From the NCBI RefSeq assembly GCF_000381925.1, contig NZ_KB907307.1:682001-746000 (forward strand): DNA of 64,000 bases, written 5' to 3'. Every line of letters starts with the position of its first letter. The first letter of the stretch is position 1. Origin of the DNA: Nocardia sp. BMG111209 (GTDB lineage: Bacteria; Actinomycetota; Actinomycetes; Mycobacteriales; Mycobacteriaceae). Under the pieces are notes generated by a model that was not told the DNA's origin, searched no databases, and worked only from the letters and a program-made list of their open reading frames with translations. Below, one piece after another: positions 17,453-25,679 of this stretch. The position numbers and the translations under genes are program-made.

Positions 17453-17476
17453 TCTGCAGGCAGGAGGAGAACGCGC

Positions 17477-17707
17477 ATGGCCACCGCAGAGGTCTGGCTC
17501 AGCACCGAGGATCTGTCCAAGCGCTACCAGGTCCCGATCAAAACGATCGCAGTCTGGGCATCAACGGGTCGTGGGCCGCGCTACATCCGCGTGGGCCGCT
17601 ACCGTCGTTACCGTCTTGCGGATGTCGAGGCGTGGGAGCGTGAGCTGCTCGATTCTTCCCGACCGGACTCGCCGCCGAACGGTTACCGCAGGCCCAGGTC
17701 CGCCTGA
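17477..17707 (+). CDS. Second excisionase-like HTH protein
   Basis: The product is 76 aa with a strong GGAGGAG ribosome site. VWLSTEDLSKRYQVPIKTIAVWASTGRGP then YIRVGRYRRYRLADVEAWE matches the upstream gene in layout (WL-x(2)-[ED]-L ... P-x-YI-x-xGRxRRY), so the pair arose by duplication. Two tandem Xis-like genes before an integrase is unusual. One may be the directionality factor and the other a regulator. They are probably co-transcribed. Confidence 0.82.
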   Translation: MATAEVWLSTEDLSKRYQVPIKTIAVWASTGRGPRYIRVGRYRRYRLADVEAWERELLDSSRPDSPPNGYRRPRSA

Positions 17708-17932
17708 AACTGATCGCTGGATAGAACGTGGCCCTCGATTTGGCGTCGAGGGCCACGCAGCGCTATCGCAGTCTTGTCGAAAGTTGGCAACAATACTCAG
17801 ACCCAATCGTCGTGTCAATTGCGATGCTCCGAGGTCGGGTCGATCAAATAGTTTGCTGGAAGTTACACCGCATACGATCAAATTACCCGCCTGAAGGTCG
17901 GGTCAGATCCAAATTCTAATGAAGGTCGGTCC

Positions 17933-19171
17933 ATGTCCAACTCCCCGCTCGAACCCGGTCAACAAGGGGAAATAAACTGCTGGCAGTTGAACAGTGGCGC
18001 ATGGCGTGCCACCTGCCGGGTCGGCCTCTACAGTGGTGCCACTGCGCAGGTCTCCGGCAGTGGTGCCACGGCACGCAAAGCGAAAACGAAACTCCAGCAG
18101 AATATCGCGAAGAAGCTGTCGGATAGGTTCGGTGGCACCGAAAGGCTGGTCGCGCCAGAAACGAAACTGTCGGTGCTGGCCGACCTGTTCCTCGCGGAAG
18201 CGGAACTCGATGACACAATCGGCGATGCGACCGTTGCTGGTTATCGCAAGGAGATCGAGGTATCGACAGACAAACGGGCCAAGAAAGAGACCATCAAGAT
18301 CAAGAGCGAACTCGGTGAACTGAAGGTCCGGCAGGCCACCACACACCGGCTCGACATGCATGTCAAGCTGCTGCTCGCGGCCGGCTACAAGAAGAAAGCC
18401 AAGGATCAGCGGGCGATCCTGAAGAAGATGATGGCCATCGCCGTCCGATACGACGCCCTCGACCACAACCCGATGGACAACGTCACCAGGGTGAAGAAGC
18501 GCGCTGGCCAGCCGAAGGCGGCCACGCCGGAGCAGATCGAGGCGCTCCGGGCGCAGATGGCCCGCTGGCTCGCCGGTGAGGCGATCCCCGGCGGCGCGGC
18601 GCGATACCGATCTGGCCCCCGCAGGTCTCGCAAGATCGTCGATATCGCCGAGGTGGCGATCGGCACCGGCGCGCGGCCTGGTGAGGTTCTGGCGGTCCGG
18701 TGGTGCGACATCGATTTCGACGCCAAGCCGCCACGACTTACCTTCTGCGGCACATTCTCTCAGCAGAAGGGAGGTACGAAGCACCGGCAGACGTGGACGA
18801 AAACGAAGACCGAGCGCACGGTGCAACTCACCGCGGCGACGGTCGCGATCCTGCGGCGGGTCGGCGCCGAACAGCGGCGATCCGGAATCACCCCGGACGA
18901 TGACCTGGTCTTCACGACCCGTACCGGTGCGATCTTCGACGAGCAGTCGTTCAACCGCACCTGGCGGCAGATCCGCGGCAGCGAATTCGACTGGTGGACA
19001 GGGCGGACCTTCCGCAAGGTGGTCGCGACCCACCTGAGCCGGGAAATCGATCCGCTCGCGGCGGCCAAGCAACTCGGCCATGCGCAGGACTCGATGACCC
19101 TGCGGCACTACATCGAGCCGGACCAGCTAGTTCCCGATTACACTGCCGCTTTGGAGCGCCTGACCGGGTAA
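17933..19171 (+). CDS. Tyrosine site-specific integrase
   Basis: The 412-aa product has GAAGG before the ATG. An N-terminal arm-binding and SAM-like region (about residues 1-200, with many Lys) is followed by the catalytic domain: GTGARPGEVLAVRW supplies the first Arg, GRTFRKVVATHLS the second Arg, LGHAQDSM a His (about 383) and LRHY the nucleophile Tyr (about 393). The usual HxxR box reads RxxR here. The gene ends about 100 bp from the 3' end of tRNA-Pro, the normal position of an integrase whose attachment site is the tRNA gene. Integration of the region to its left is the natural reading. Confidence 0.92.
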   Translation: MSNSPLEPGQQGEINCWQLNSGAWRATCRVGLYSGATAQVSGSGATARKAKTKLQQNIAKKLSDRFGGTERLVAPETKLSVLADLFLAEAELDDTIGDATVAGYRKEIEVSTDKRAKKETIKIKSELGELKVRQATTHRLDMHVKLLLAAGYKKKAKDQRAILKKMMAIAVRYDALDHNPMDNVTRVKKRAGQPKAATPEQIEALRAQMARWLAGEAIPGGAARYRSGPRRSRKIVDIAEVAIGTGARPGEVLAVRWCDIDFDAKPPRLTFCGTFSQQKGGTKHRQTWTKTKTERTVQLTAATVAILRRVGAEQRRSGITPDDDLVFTTRTGAIFDEQSFNRTWRQIRGSEFDWWTGRTFRKVVATHLSREIDPLAAAKQLGHAQDSMTLRHYIEPDQLVPDYTAALERLTG

Positions 19172-19173
19172 GC

Positions 19174-19213
19174 GTGTACGTCGGAAGCGGCAAAGCGTGT
19201 ACAACTCGTGTAC
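19174..19213. repeat. Three GTGTAC repeats between integrase and tRNA-Pro
   Basis: GTGTAC occurs at 19174-19179, 19197-19202 and 19208-19213, the first two within the longer repeat AAGCGTGTAC. Short repeats between an integrase gene and its tRNA target often serve as arm-type integrase or excisionase sites. That role is inferred from position only. Confidence 0.45.
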
Positions 19214-19226
19214 ACGGAGCAAGTCG

Positions 19227-19268
19227 AAGGCCCGGTCACGGCGATCGAAATCGCTGTGACCGGGCCTT
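19227..19268. terminator. Bidirectional terminator between integrase and tRNA-Pro
   Basis: An almost perfect 19-bp stem (arm AAGGCCCGGTCAC then GGCGAT) closes on a CGAA loop, with one unpaired position. It can end transcripts from both the integrase and the tRNA. Confidence 0.8.
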
Positions 19269-19273
19269 TCCGG

Positions 19274-19347
<74 letters not shown>

Positions 19348-19734
19348 CCGCACCCGCTCCGCGAGTGCTCGATGAGATTACCTCACGACACCCCTGTTCA
19401 ACCAAATCGGCTGACTGAGCTGGAACGATATGCCGAGCACCCGCCCGCTCGGGGGTACCCAGAGTTGGTTGGGGTGCGTCGCGCGGTTTCATTCGCCGAC
19501 CACGCGCAGCGCGGGACCGCAGATGCTCGGGCATGTTCTCATCCACCTCCGTGTACGCCTACACCACGGTTCTCGGGAAGACCCGTGACACCGTCTCGGC
19601 GCAGTACAAATGGCCCGAGTGCAGGACCACCTGTGCTGCCGACCGGATCCAGTGTGGTGACATTCACGCTGAACGGCACCACCGTCACCGCGCAGGGGCA
19701 GTTTCCGCCGAACTGACGGCCGCGCGGCATCGAC
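19348..19734. other. Intergenic region, possible remnant of a secreted-protein gene
   Basis: No intact gene is seen. On the + strand, 19533-19716 reads as a plausible secreted-protein end only if a frameshift is allowed near 19640 (YAYTTVLGKTRDTVSAQYKW in one frame, VTFTLNGTTVTAQGQF in another). This may be a decayed gene or chance. Confidence 0.3.
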
Positions 19735-20226
19735 TCAGTACACGTAGACCTGGCCGGGCTGGGCCAGCGAGAACCCGTGCCGGTCACCGGTGACGCAGCC
19801 CCGGGCCATGTAATGGCCGTCGCCGCAACGGATCTGGGTTCCGAGCAGGGGCGGATTCGGTGTACAGGCTTGGCCCGGGCAGCCGTTCGGTTCGTACACC
19901 GGGGCCGGATTGCCGCCAGGGAGGGTGAACGGGGTTCCGGGAAGGGAGGTTCCGTGCATCGGCCCACCCACGACGTCCTGGGTGATCTGCCGCCCCGACG
20001 CCGGCAGGGACAGGCCGTCTGCGCTGCCCGACGGCAGGAACCCCGGTCGCTGCGTCACCACCAGTCCATCGGGCAGGTCACAGCCCAGCAGGCCGGTGGC
20101 GGAGACCGCGCAGTTCAGCCCTTGATGGTTGAAGTAGACGGGGTCGGCCGCATGCGCTGGTCCGCCGCATTCGATCACCAGTCCCGCGGCCACCAGTCCC
20201 AGCGCCCCTGCCGTCCATCGCCCCAT
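19735..20226 (-). CDS. Secreted hypothetical protein
   Basis: ATG 20226 (163 aa) is preferred over the longer open frame because GGAGG lies 5 nt upstream and a signal peptide follows at once (MGRWTAGALGLVAAGLVIECGG, cleavage near AHA). The mature protein has YFNHQGLNCAVSATGLLGCDLPDG and several Cys, with a repeated pattern of short Gly/Pro loops. It resembles uncharacterised exported proteins of Nocardia and mycobacteria. It is monocistronic, on the far side of tRNA-Pro from the integrase, so it is probably part of the chromosome backbone. No function is assigned. Confidence 0.72.
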   Translation of the reverse strand: MGRWTAGALGLVAAGLVIECGGPAHAADPVYFNHQGLNCAVSATGLLGCDLPDGLVVTQRPGFLPSGSADGLSLPASGRQITQDVVGGPMHGTSLPGTPFTLPGGNPAPVYEPNGCPGQACTPNPPLLGTQIRCGDGHYMARGCVTGDRHGFSLAQPGQVYVY

Positions 20227-20939
20227 CTTCCCCTCCGGCTCAGTATTCGAATGAATCATGTTGATCACCAGCCTGTTCCGGTGATCGCAGCGGTGTTCGA
20301 CGGTCCCAGGGTAGAGCACCGCTAGTGGCGGATCCAGTGATCCGGCGCCTGCCGATGAGGGGTGCCGCCGGGGCGCGGTTGTCGGTTGATAGCACACACA
20401 TCGAGGGCATGGTCGAGACGATGACGGGCACGGGACGAGCGCGGCGAGTGTAAGTGGCATGCCGGCTGGACGACCATGTTGTCGTGTTCCCAGTCAGCCG
20501 GCTGTCAGTCGGTCGATCGGTGACGCTGAAACTGGGAGCTGTCTCGAACATGCCGAGGACGTGGCGTCGCCGGTGGTCCGCCCCTCTGTGATATGCCCTA
20601 GACAAGATCTCGGATGCCCCTTCAGCGCTGCCTGCGGGCTTTCGTCCCGCCAGGACAGGGACGGAAACTCGGCGCACGAGGCGACGTGTTCGATTGTCGA
20701 CCGGCCGTGGGCCTCACGCTCGGAGCCCGGGCAGGCATCGGTCGCGTCTGCGCCGCCGCTCGATCGGCTCCAGGTTTGCCTGCGAAGCGCTGGTCCGGCC
20801 AGGCGTCGCGGCCTTGCTCGGGGCCGCGTGGCAGACCTCCTCGACCCGTGATGAGTCGACGGTTCGGGAAACGGATTGTGGTGACCTGCGCTGGAGCATG
20901 GAACTTGCTCATGTGGGAGATGACTACAGACGGATGTTA
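20227..20939. other. Long intergenic region before the permease, no recognised gene
   Basis: Over 700 bp with overlapping ORFs on both strands, none with convincing composition, family match or ribosome site. A short stretch near 20740-20950 could be a decayed gene. The only clear signal is the copper-type operator at its right end. Confidence 0.4.
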
Positions 20940-20964
20940 CCCTATACCCCATAGGGGTATAGGG
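20940..20964. promoter_or_regulatory. CsoR-type metal-responsive operator
   Basis: CCCTATACCCC and its exact complement GGGGTATAGGG flank a 3-bp ATA centre. The core TACCCC-N3-GGGGTA is the known form of CsoR-family operators, which are released by Cu(I). It lies 39 bp before the permease start, at promoter distance. No csoR gene is in the window. Confidence 0.8.
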
Positions 20965-21003
20965 TTAGGCAAGGTACTCGGTGGTGCGAGAGAAGGGATC
21001 GTT

Positions 21004-22185
21004 GTGCGGGCTGTGGGACATGCGTTGGGGTTGGCGGGGTCCATGACCTGGGAGATTCTGTGGGCTCTGGTGTTGGGGTTCTTCCTGTCGGCAGTGGTGC
21101 AGGCGTTGGTGCGGAAGTCGACCGTGGTGCGATTGCTCGGGGATGACCGGCCTCGGACGTTGGTGGTGGCTGCCGGGTTGGGGGCGGCTTCTTCGTCTTG
21201 TTCCTATGCGGCGGTGGCGTTGGCTCGGTCGTTGTTCCGGAAGGGGGCGAACTTCACGGCGGCCATGGCTTTCGAGATCGGGTCGACCAATTTGGTGGTG
21301 GAGTTGGGGATCATTCTGGCTTTGTTGCTGGGGTGGCAGTTCACGGTGGCGGAGTTCGTGGGTGGGCCGATCATGATTGTGTTCGTTGCCCTTTTGTTCC
21401 GGGTGTTCGTGCGGTCTCGGCTCGTGGCGGCTGCTCGTGAGCAGGCCGAGCGGGGGGTTGCGGGGTCGATGGAGGGGCATGCGGCCATGGATATGGCTGT
21501 CGCGGGGGAGGGGTCGTTCTGGCGGCGGTTGGTGTCGGGGCGGGGGTTCACCGCTGTGGCACACGTTTTCGTGATGGAGTGGGCCGCCATACTTCGGGAT
21601 CTGGTGGTGGGGTTGCTGATTGCGGGGGCCATCGGGGCGTGGGTGCCGGATGCGTTCTGGCAGAGGTTCTTTCTGGAGGGGCATACGGTGTTGTCGGCGA
21701 TGTGGGGGCCGGTGGTCGGGCCCGCGGTGGCGATTGCGGCGTTCGTGTGTTCCATCGGGAATGTGCCGTTGGCGGCTGTTCTGTGGAACGGGGGGATCAG
21801 TTTCGGTGGGGTGGTGGCGTTCGTGTTCGCCGATCTGCTGATTCTTCCGATTCTCAACATCTATCGGAAGTATTACGGGGTTCGGATGACGGTTGTTCTG
21901 TTCGGGACGTTCTATGTCGCGATGGTGGGGGCCGGGTATCTGGTGGAGATTCTGTTCGGGGTGGCGGGGCTCACGCCTACGGAGCGGAATGCCATGGTCA
22001 TGACCGAGGGGGTTCGGTGGAATTACACGACCTGGTTGAACATCGTGTTTCTGGTGTTGGCGGCGGTGCTGGTGGTGCGGTTCGTGCGGACCGGGGGGAT
22101 TCCCATGTTGCGGATGATGGGTGGGGTGCCGGGGAGTGGGCATGATCATGAGCACGAGCATGGGCACGGGGTTGTGGACGGGTAG
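21004..22185 (+). CDS. Permease (ArsP/DUF318 family), probable metal exporter
   Basis: GTG 21004 (393 aa) is preceded by AAGGGA. The frame is open far upstream, but that part lacks coding character. About eight to ten TM segments are visible (TWEILWALVLGFFLSAVVQAL through WLNIVFLVLAAVLVVRFV). SSSCSYAAVALARSLFRKGA and FVCSIGNVPLAAVLWNGG are the paired Cys-containing motifs of the 'permease' family PF03773, whose members include ArsP and SO_0444-type Cu/Zn efflux proteins. The last residues (GHDHEHEHGHG) are a His-rich metal-binding tail. With the CsoR-type operator upstream, copper or a related soft metal is the best substrate guess. It converges directly on the hydrolase gene at 22186. Confidence 0.82.
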   Translation: MRAVGHALGLAGSMTWEILWALVLGFFLSAVVQALVRKSTVVRLLGDDRPRTLVVAAGLGAASSSCSYAAVALARSLFRKGANFTAAMAFEIGSTNLVVELGIILALLLGWQFTVAEFVGGPIMIVFVALLFRVFVRSRLVAAAREQAERGVAGSMEGHAAMDMAVAGEGSFWRRLVSGRGFTAVAHVFVMEWAAILRDLVVGLLIAGAIGAWVPDAFWQRFFLEGHTVLSAMWGPVVGPAVAIAAFVCSIGNVPLAAVLWNGGISFGGVVAFVFADLLILPILNIYRKYYGVRMTVVLFGTFYVAMVGAGYLVEILFGVAGLTPTERNAMVMTEGVRWNYTTWLNIVFLVLAAVLVVRFVRTGGIPMLRMMGGVPGSGHDHEHEHGHGVVDG

Positions 22186-23139
22186 TTATGCGCCGTGGAG
22201 GGGTTCGGCGCCGGGGGCGGCGGGGACGGTGGGGGGAGTGCCGGTGGGGTAGTCGGCGGGAGTGGTTGTGGCGGTGAGGAAGTCGGTGGTCCAATCGGTG
22301 GCCAGGTGCTGGAGGGTGGCCACATCGGCGGGTTGAGGTGTGCCGCAGAAGATTTCGCCCAGAGCGTCGGTGCTGGCGCCTTCGGCGTCGGTGTGGGCGC
22401 CGGTGGGGAGGCGGACGCCGACGAAGTCTCGGTGTAGGAGGGTTTGGAGGGCTACCGTGCCGGTTCCGAAGTTGTTGCAGGGGGCGGGTGGGCCGGAGAT
22501 CGTGAGGATGGGTAGCGCGGTGTGATCCAGGTCGGTGAGGGCTGTGTCGGTGTTGTTGCCCAGGAAGGACTTCACCGGGTCGAGGAGGATCAGGCCGCGT
22601 AGGTGCTGCCATGCGGTGGGGGCGGCGGTGTGGAGGTGGTGGGCGACGTATTCGACCGCTTCGGCGCCGGCGGAGTGGCCGATGAAGACCAGGTCGTGAG
22701 GGAGGGGCGGGGTGGGGCGGTTCTGGGCGGCGGCCGCTGCGGAGAGGGAGACGGTCAGGGGGGCGGTGGGGTCGTCGGCGGTGGTGAACAGGGCCGCGAC
22801 CTGGTTCAGGAAGGGGGTGTTGTCGCCGAGGTTCTGGAGGGTGCAGCCGGCCGGATCGATGAAGGGGAGGCTGGGGGTGAAGACGAGATAGCCGGCCGCC
22901 GTGAGGGTTTCGGCCAGGTCGGCTACGTTGCCGTCGGCGCGGGCGAAGCCGTGCTGGAGCCAGACCAGACCGCGCGGGGTGCCCTCGGGGAGATACCAGT
23001 CGGCGGGCTGGTGGTGGATCGTGCCGGCGCAGGGGATGTCGACGGTGGTGGGGAGGGGTGCCGCGGACGCGGTGGCGGGGAGAGTCGCCGGGGCCGCCAG
23101 GCAGGCGGCGGCGATCAGGGTGACTAGGTGTGCGCGCAT
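22186..23139 (-). CDS. Secreted alpha/beta hydrolase under the composite GTTTC/GAAAC operator
   Basis: ATG 23139 (317 aa) has GGAG upstream and starts a signal peptide (MRAHLVTLIAAACLAAPATL, cleavage near ASA). LVWLQHGFARADGNVADLAE is the oxyanion-side strand, FIGHSAGAEAVEYVA the nucleophile elbow and GAHTDAEG the likely His region. The overall layout recalls chlorophyllase/PETase-type secreted esterases, but the substrate cannot be read from sequence. The composite operator at 23242-23266 lies about 100 bp upstream, the same motif that fronts the RCCR/Rieske operon, so this may be the extracellular hydrolase of that pathway. Confidence 0.8.
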   Translation of the reverse strand: MRAHLVTLIAAACLAAPATLPATASAAPLPTTVDIPCAGTIHHQPADWYLPEGTPRGLVWLQHGFARADGNVADLAETLTAAGYLVFTPSLPFIDPAGCTLQNLGDNTPFLNQVAALFTTADDPTAPLTVSLSAAAAAQNRPTPPLPHDLVFIGHSAGAEAVEYVAHHLHTAAPTAWQHLRGLILLDPVKSFLGNNTDTALTDLDHTALPILTISGPPAPCNNFGTGTVALQTLLHRDFVGVRLPTGAHTDAEGASTDALGEIFCGTPQPADVATLQHLATDWTTDFLTATTTPADYPTGTPPTVPAAPGAEPLHGA

Positions 23140-23241
23140 CGCGACTCCAGGTGGGGGACAGGCTGTTCCGTTGACGGGACGGCGGGTGGGAACTTGTGCG
23201 CCGACCGTATGTGGCGGCCGGGGCCGTGTGGTTGCCTGTGT

Positions 23242-23266
23242 GTTTCTAGTGTCGAAACGGTGTTTC
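23242..23266 (-). promoter_or_regulatory. Composite operator, copy 1
   Basis: GTTTC (23242-23246), N7, GAAAC (23254-23258), N3, GTTTC (23262-23266), all arms exact. It lies upstream of the secreted hydrolase gene, oriented as in the other copies relative to the controlled gene. Confidence 0.75.
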
Positions 23267-23273
23267 CTTTTTG

Positions 23274-24017
23274 TCAGTGTTCGCGGAGGAGGGTGCCCGC
23301 GTTGTCCACTCGGTCGTCGAATCCGTGGTCGCGCAACGCATACCAGAGGGTGGCGGCGTTGATCGCGATCACCGGTTTGCCGAGTTCGCGTTCCAGCTCG
23401 TCGGCCTGGGCCACGAAGGAGAGGTTGGTGCCGACCTGGACGATGGCCTCCACGTCGGGGGCGTCGATCTCGGCGATCATGGCGCGCAGGCGATCCGGGG
23501 CCACTCGGGCGATATCCATCGCGGTGGGGCAGCGTAGGCCGGTGATGGCGGCGACGTCGAAGCCGGCCTCGGTGAAGAAGCGGCCCACCTCCACGTCGGC
23601 GACCGGCTGATAGGGGGAGAAGACGGCGATGCGGTGGCAGCCGAGTTCGTGCAGGGCGGCTCGGCAGGAACTCGCGCCGGTGGTCACGGGGAGGCCGGTG
23701 CGGTCGCGCAGGCGTTGTTCGAAGGCGGCGTTGCCCTCGATGCCGCCCCAGAACGTCTCCGCCGACATGCCCATCACCATGCGGTCCGGTTCGGCGGTGA
23801 GGGCGTCGCGGACTGCGGTGTCTATCGAGGCGCGGATCTGGCCCAGCAGGGCGCGGAAATCGTCGTCGTTGCCCATCACCGGATCCGGGATGTACATGGA
23901 GCCGGCGCGGTAGGCGACGCCGGGGACTCCGGATCGCCAATAGTCGTGTTCGACAACGGTATTGGTACTCGGCACGATCACGCCGAAGACGGCTCTGGGG
24001 CCAACGGCATTGGTCAT
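23274..24017 (-). CDS. Maleate isomerase / Asp-Glu racemase superfamily protein 1
   Basis: This 247-aa full-length member has VPSTNTVVEHDYW at the N-terminus, FSPYQPVADVEVGRFF in the middle and GKPVIAINAATLWYALRDHG at the end, the landmarks of maleate cis-trans isomerases and arylmalonate decarboxylases. The family's two catalytic Cys are not where expected: the first region reads VMGMSAETFWGG and the second QVGTNLSF. The chemistry may therefore differ (isomerase, decarboxylase, or amide-ring hydrolysis). A paralogue with the same substitutions is at 25680-26423. The gene is downstream of, and probably co-transcribed with, the TetR gene (17-bp gap). Confidence 0.8.
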   Translation of the reverse strand: MTNAVGPRAVFGVIVPSTNTVVEHDYWRSGVPGVAYRAGSMYIPDPVMGNDDDFRALLGQIRASIDTAVRDALTAEPDRMVMGMSAETFWGGIEGNAAFEQRLRDRTGLPVTTGASSCRAALHELGCHRIAVFSPYQPVADVEVGRFFTEAGFDVAAITGLRCPTAMDIARVAPDRLRAMIAEIDAPDVEAIVQVGTNLSFVAQADELERELGKPVIAINAATLWYALRDHGFDDRVDNAGTLLREH

Positions 24018-24034
24018 CGGATCCTCGCTGGGGG

Positions 24035-24604
24035 TCAGGACGGGGGAATTGTGGTGTGGGACAGGGCTTCCGCGACGGTGCGGTGGGCGCGGTCGCGGTC
24101 GACCGGGAGGTCCAGCAGCAGTACGTCGATCAGCAGGGGGGAGACGACGGCCTTGGCGGTCTCCGCGACGACGGATTCGTCCTCGATGCCCAGCGCGCGT
24201 ACGCCGCGGTGGAAGGGGGCCAGCAGGTCCCGCACGTAGCGGCGGCGCAGGTCGGCGCAGCCGGGATCGGTCGCGGAGGCGGTGATCAGGGCGCGCAGGA
24301 ACGCGGCCACGGGCTTGTCGCGCAGGCGATCACAGAGTCGGTCCACCTCGGCGTGCAGGTCGGTGACCGGATCGCCGGTGGGATCGGCGGCCGGATGGGG
24401 GGCCACCTCGATCAGGGCGGCGAGGAAATCCCTCGTCGTGGGCCAGTGCCGGTAGATCGTGGTGCGGGCCACGCCCGTGATGCCGTGCAGCCGTTGCGGA
24501 GTCAGCGCCACCGCGCCTTCGGTGAGGATCAGCTCGAGTGCCGCGGTGAGCACGATCTCGGCGGTGTCGGCGGCGGGGCCGGCGGGGCGTCCGGGTCTGT
24601 TCAC
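24035..24604 (-). CDS. TetR-family regulator
   Basis: GTG 24604 (189 aa) is the chosen start; an in-frame ATG lies about 45 nt upstream, beyond the palindrome. The N-terminal HTH is ALELILTEGAVALTPQRLHGITGVARTTIYRHWPTTRDFLAALIE, clearly TetR. The C-terminal part is helical with LLIDVLLLDLPVDRDRAH. It is divergent from the bicupin gene across an 81-bp region that holds a palindrome, so autoregulation and control of the bicupin gene are likely. Confidence 0.85.
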   Translation of the reverse strand: MNRPGRPAGPAADTAEIVLTAALELILTEGAVALTPQRLHGITGVARTTIYRHWPTTRDFLAALIEVAPHPAADPTGDPVTDLHAEVDRLCDRLRDKPVAAFLRALITASATDPGCADLRRRYVRDLLAPFHRGVRALGIEDESVVAETAKAVVSPLLIDVLLLDLPVDRDRAHRTVAEALSHTTIPPS

Positions 24605-24627
24605 CGGATAAACAGTACAGGTTGCAG

Positions 24628-24643
24628 CGCTTATTGGTAAGCG
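24628..24643. promoter_or_regulatory. Palindrome in the TetR/bicupin divergent promoter
   Basis: CGCTTA-TTGG-TAAGCG is an exact inverted repeat between the divergent TetR and bicupin starts, a good operator candidate for the TetR protein. It is unlike the GTTTC/GAAAC motif elsewhere in the region. Confidence 0.6.
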
Positions 24644-24685
24644 ATACATTTTGTAGCGTAAATCGACACTCCTCCAGGAGGATCC

Positions 24686-25579
24686 ATGCGTCCGCATGTC
24701 GAACTGATCGACGAAAAAGACCTGATCTGGCATATCGCCGAGTTCCAGCACGCGACCGGCACCGCGCGGCAGCGCAATCTCAGCTATGACGAGGAGGACG
24801 GATCCGCCTCGCTGAAGGTGACCTTCACCAGCGACTGGTCCCGGCCGGCGGGGGTGCACGCGGCCGAGACGGAGTGGTACGTGCTCTCGGGACGAATCAC
24901 TCTGGGGGACACCGAACTCGGGCCGGGCGGGTATTGGACGGCGCCGGTGGGGGTCTGGACGCCGGCGCTCACGGTCGCCGAGGGCACCGAGATCCTGTTG
25001 TTCCGCGAGGGCGCGGACTGGGCGTTCGAGCCCGCCGACGGTGATCGCGAAAACGTCCGGCCAGACCAGGTTCTGGTGGTCCTCGACTCCGCGGCGATGC
25101 CGTGGATCGACGTGAAGGACGGCAGCCCCATGCGTTTCGATCTGGGTGGTACGCCGGTGCCGGGGCTCTACATCAAACTGCTGCACCGCGACGAGAAGAC
25201 CGGGTTCTACACGCGGCTGATCAAGGCCAAGCCCGGCTGGCGGGAAGTGCCGCTGGCACACCATCCGTGCAGTGAGGAGGCGTACTGCCTGGACGGCGGC
25301 TTCGAGTACAACTTCGGGACCATGTGGCCGGGGACGTACTTCTGGCGGCCGCCGTTCATCCGGCACGGCGATTTCACCGCCGACGCCGAGCAGGGCTGCA
25401 CCTGGCTGCTGCGGTCCGACGCCGATCTGGTGGATTGGTACACGGAGAACGCGCAGGTCGTGATGACCGGTGACGCGACCAACTGGGGGCCGGAGTTCCC
25501 GCAGACCCTCGCGCCGCGGCTGATCGAGCCGGTGCGGTCGGCCTCGATCGGGCGGTGGCTGGACCCCACCCACCAATAG
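24686..25579 (+). CDS. Two-domain cupin protein
   Basis: The 297-aa product has an AGGAGG ribosome site. Two beta-barrel repeats are visible. The first (residues about 35-120) has AGVHAAETEWYVLSGRITLGD and PAPVGVWTPALTV-like strands. The second (about 150-260) has PLAHHPCSEEAYCLDGGFEYNFG and YFWRPPFIRHGDFT, where His, Glu and a later His match the cupin metal-ligand pattern. Bicupins of this sort are often dioxygenases or isomerases of small acids. Placement among catabolic genes and opposite a TetR gene suggests a degradative enzyme, substrate unknown. A strong terminator follows. Confidence 0.75.
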   Translation: MRPHVELIDEKDLIWHIAEFQHATGTARQRNLSYDEEDGSASLKVTFTSDWSRPAGVHAAETEWYVLSGRITLGDTELGPGGYWTAPVGVWTPALTVAEGTEILLFREGADWAFEPADGDRENVRPDQVLVVLDSAAMPWIDVKDGSPMRFDLGGTPVPGLYIKLLHRDEKTGFYTRLIKAKPGWREVPLAHHPCSEEAYCLDGGFEYNFGTMWPGTYFWRPPFIRHGDFTADAEQGCTWLLRSDADLVDWYTENAQVVMTGDATNWGPEFPQTLAPRLIEPVRSASIGRWLDPTHQ

Positions 25580-25591
25580 CGGGACGCGACA

Positions 25592-25621
25592 GCGCCCGTC
25601 CGGCCGGGGCCGGACGGGCGC
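25592..25621. terminator. Bidirectional terminator between convergent operons
   Basis: GCGCCCGTCCGGC pairs perfectly with 25609-25621 around a CGGG loop, between the bicupin gene (+) and the end of the RCCR/Rieske operon (-). Confidence 0.85.
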
Positions 25622-25679
25622 CGGGCGGCGGGATGAGAGGAAGGAATCCCGCCGCCGTCCGATGGTCGCGCGGAACCGG

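Noticed and set aside
19533..19716. Annotating the stretch right of tRNA-Pro as a gene
   Set aside because: It needs a frameshift to look protein-like and has no start signal; recorded only as a possible remnant.
20614..21003. Upstream extension of the permease frame
   Set aside because: The extension lacks coding character and would place the copper-type operator inside the gene.
22186..23940. Reading the whole minus frame to 23940 as one 584-aa hydrolase
   Set aside because: The part above 23139 is Arg/Pro-rich shadow of the isomerase-like gene; the hydrolase has its own ribosome site and signal peptide at 23139.
24628..24643. Treating the TetR/bicupin palindrome as another copy of the composite operator
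   Set aside because: Its arms (CGCTTA) and 4-bp spacer do not fit GTTTC-N7-GAAAC-N3-GTTTC.
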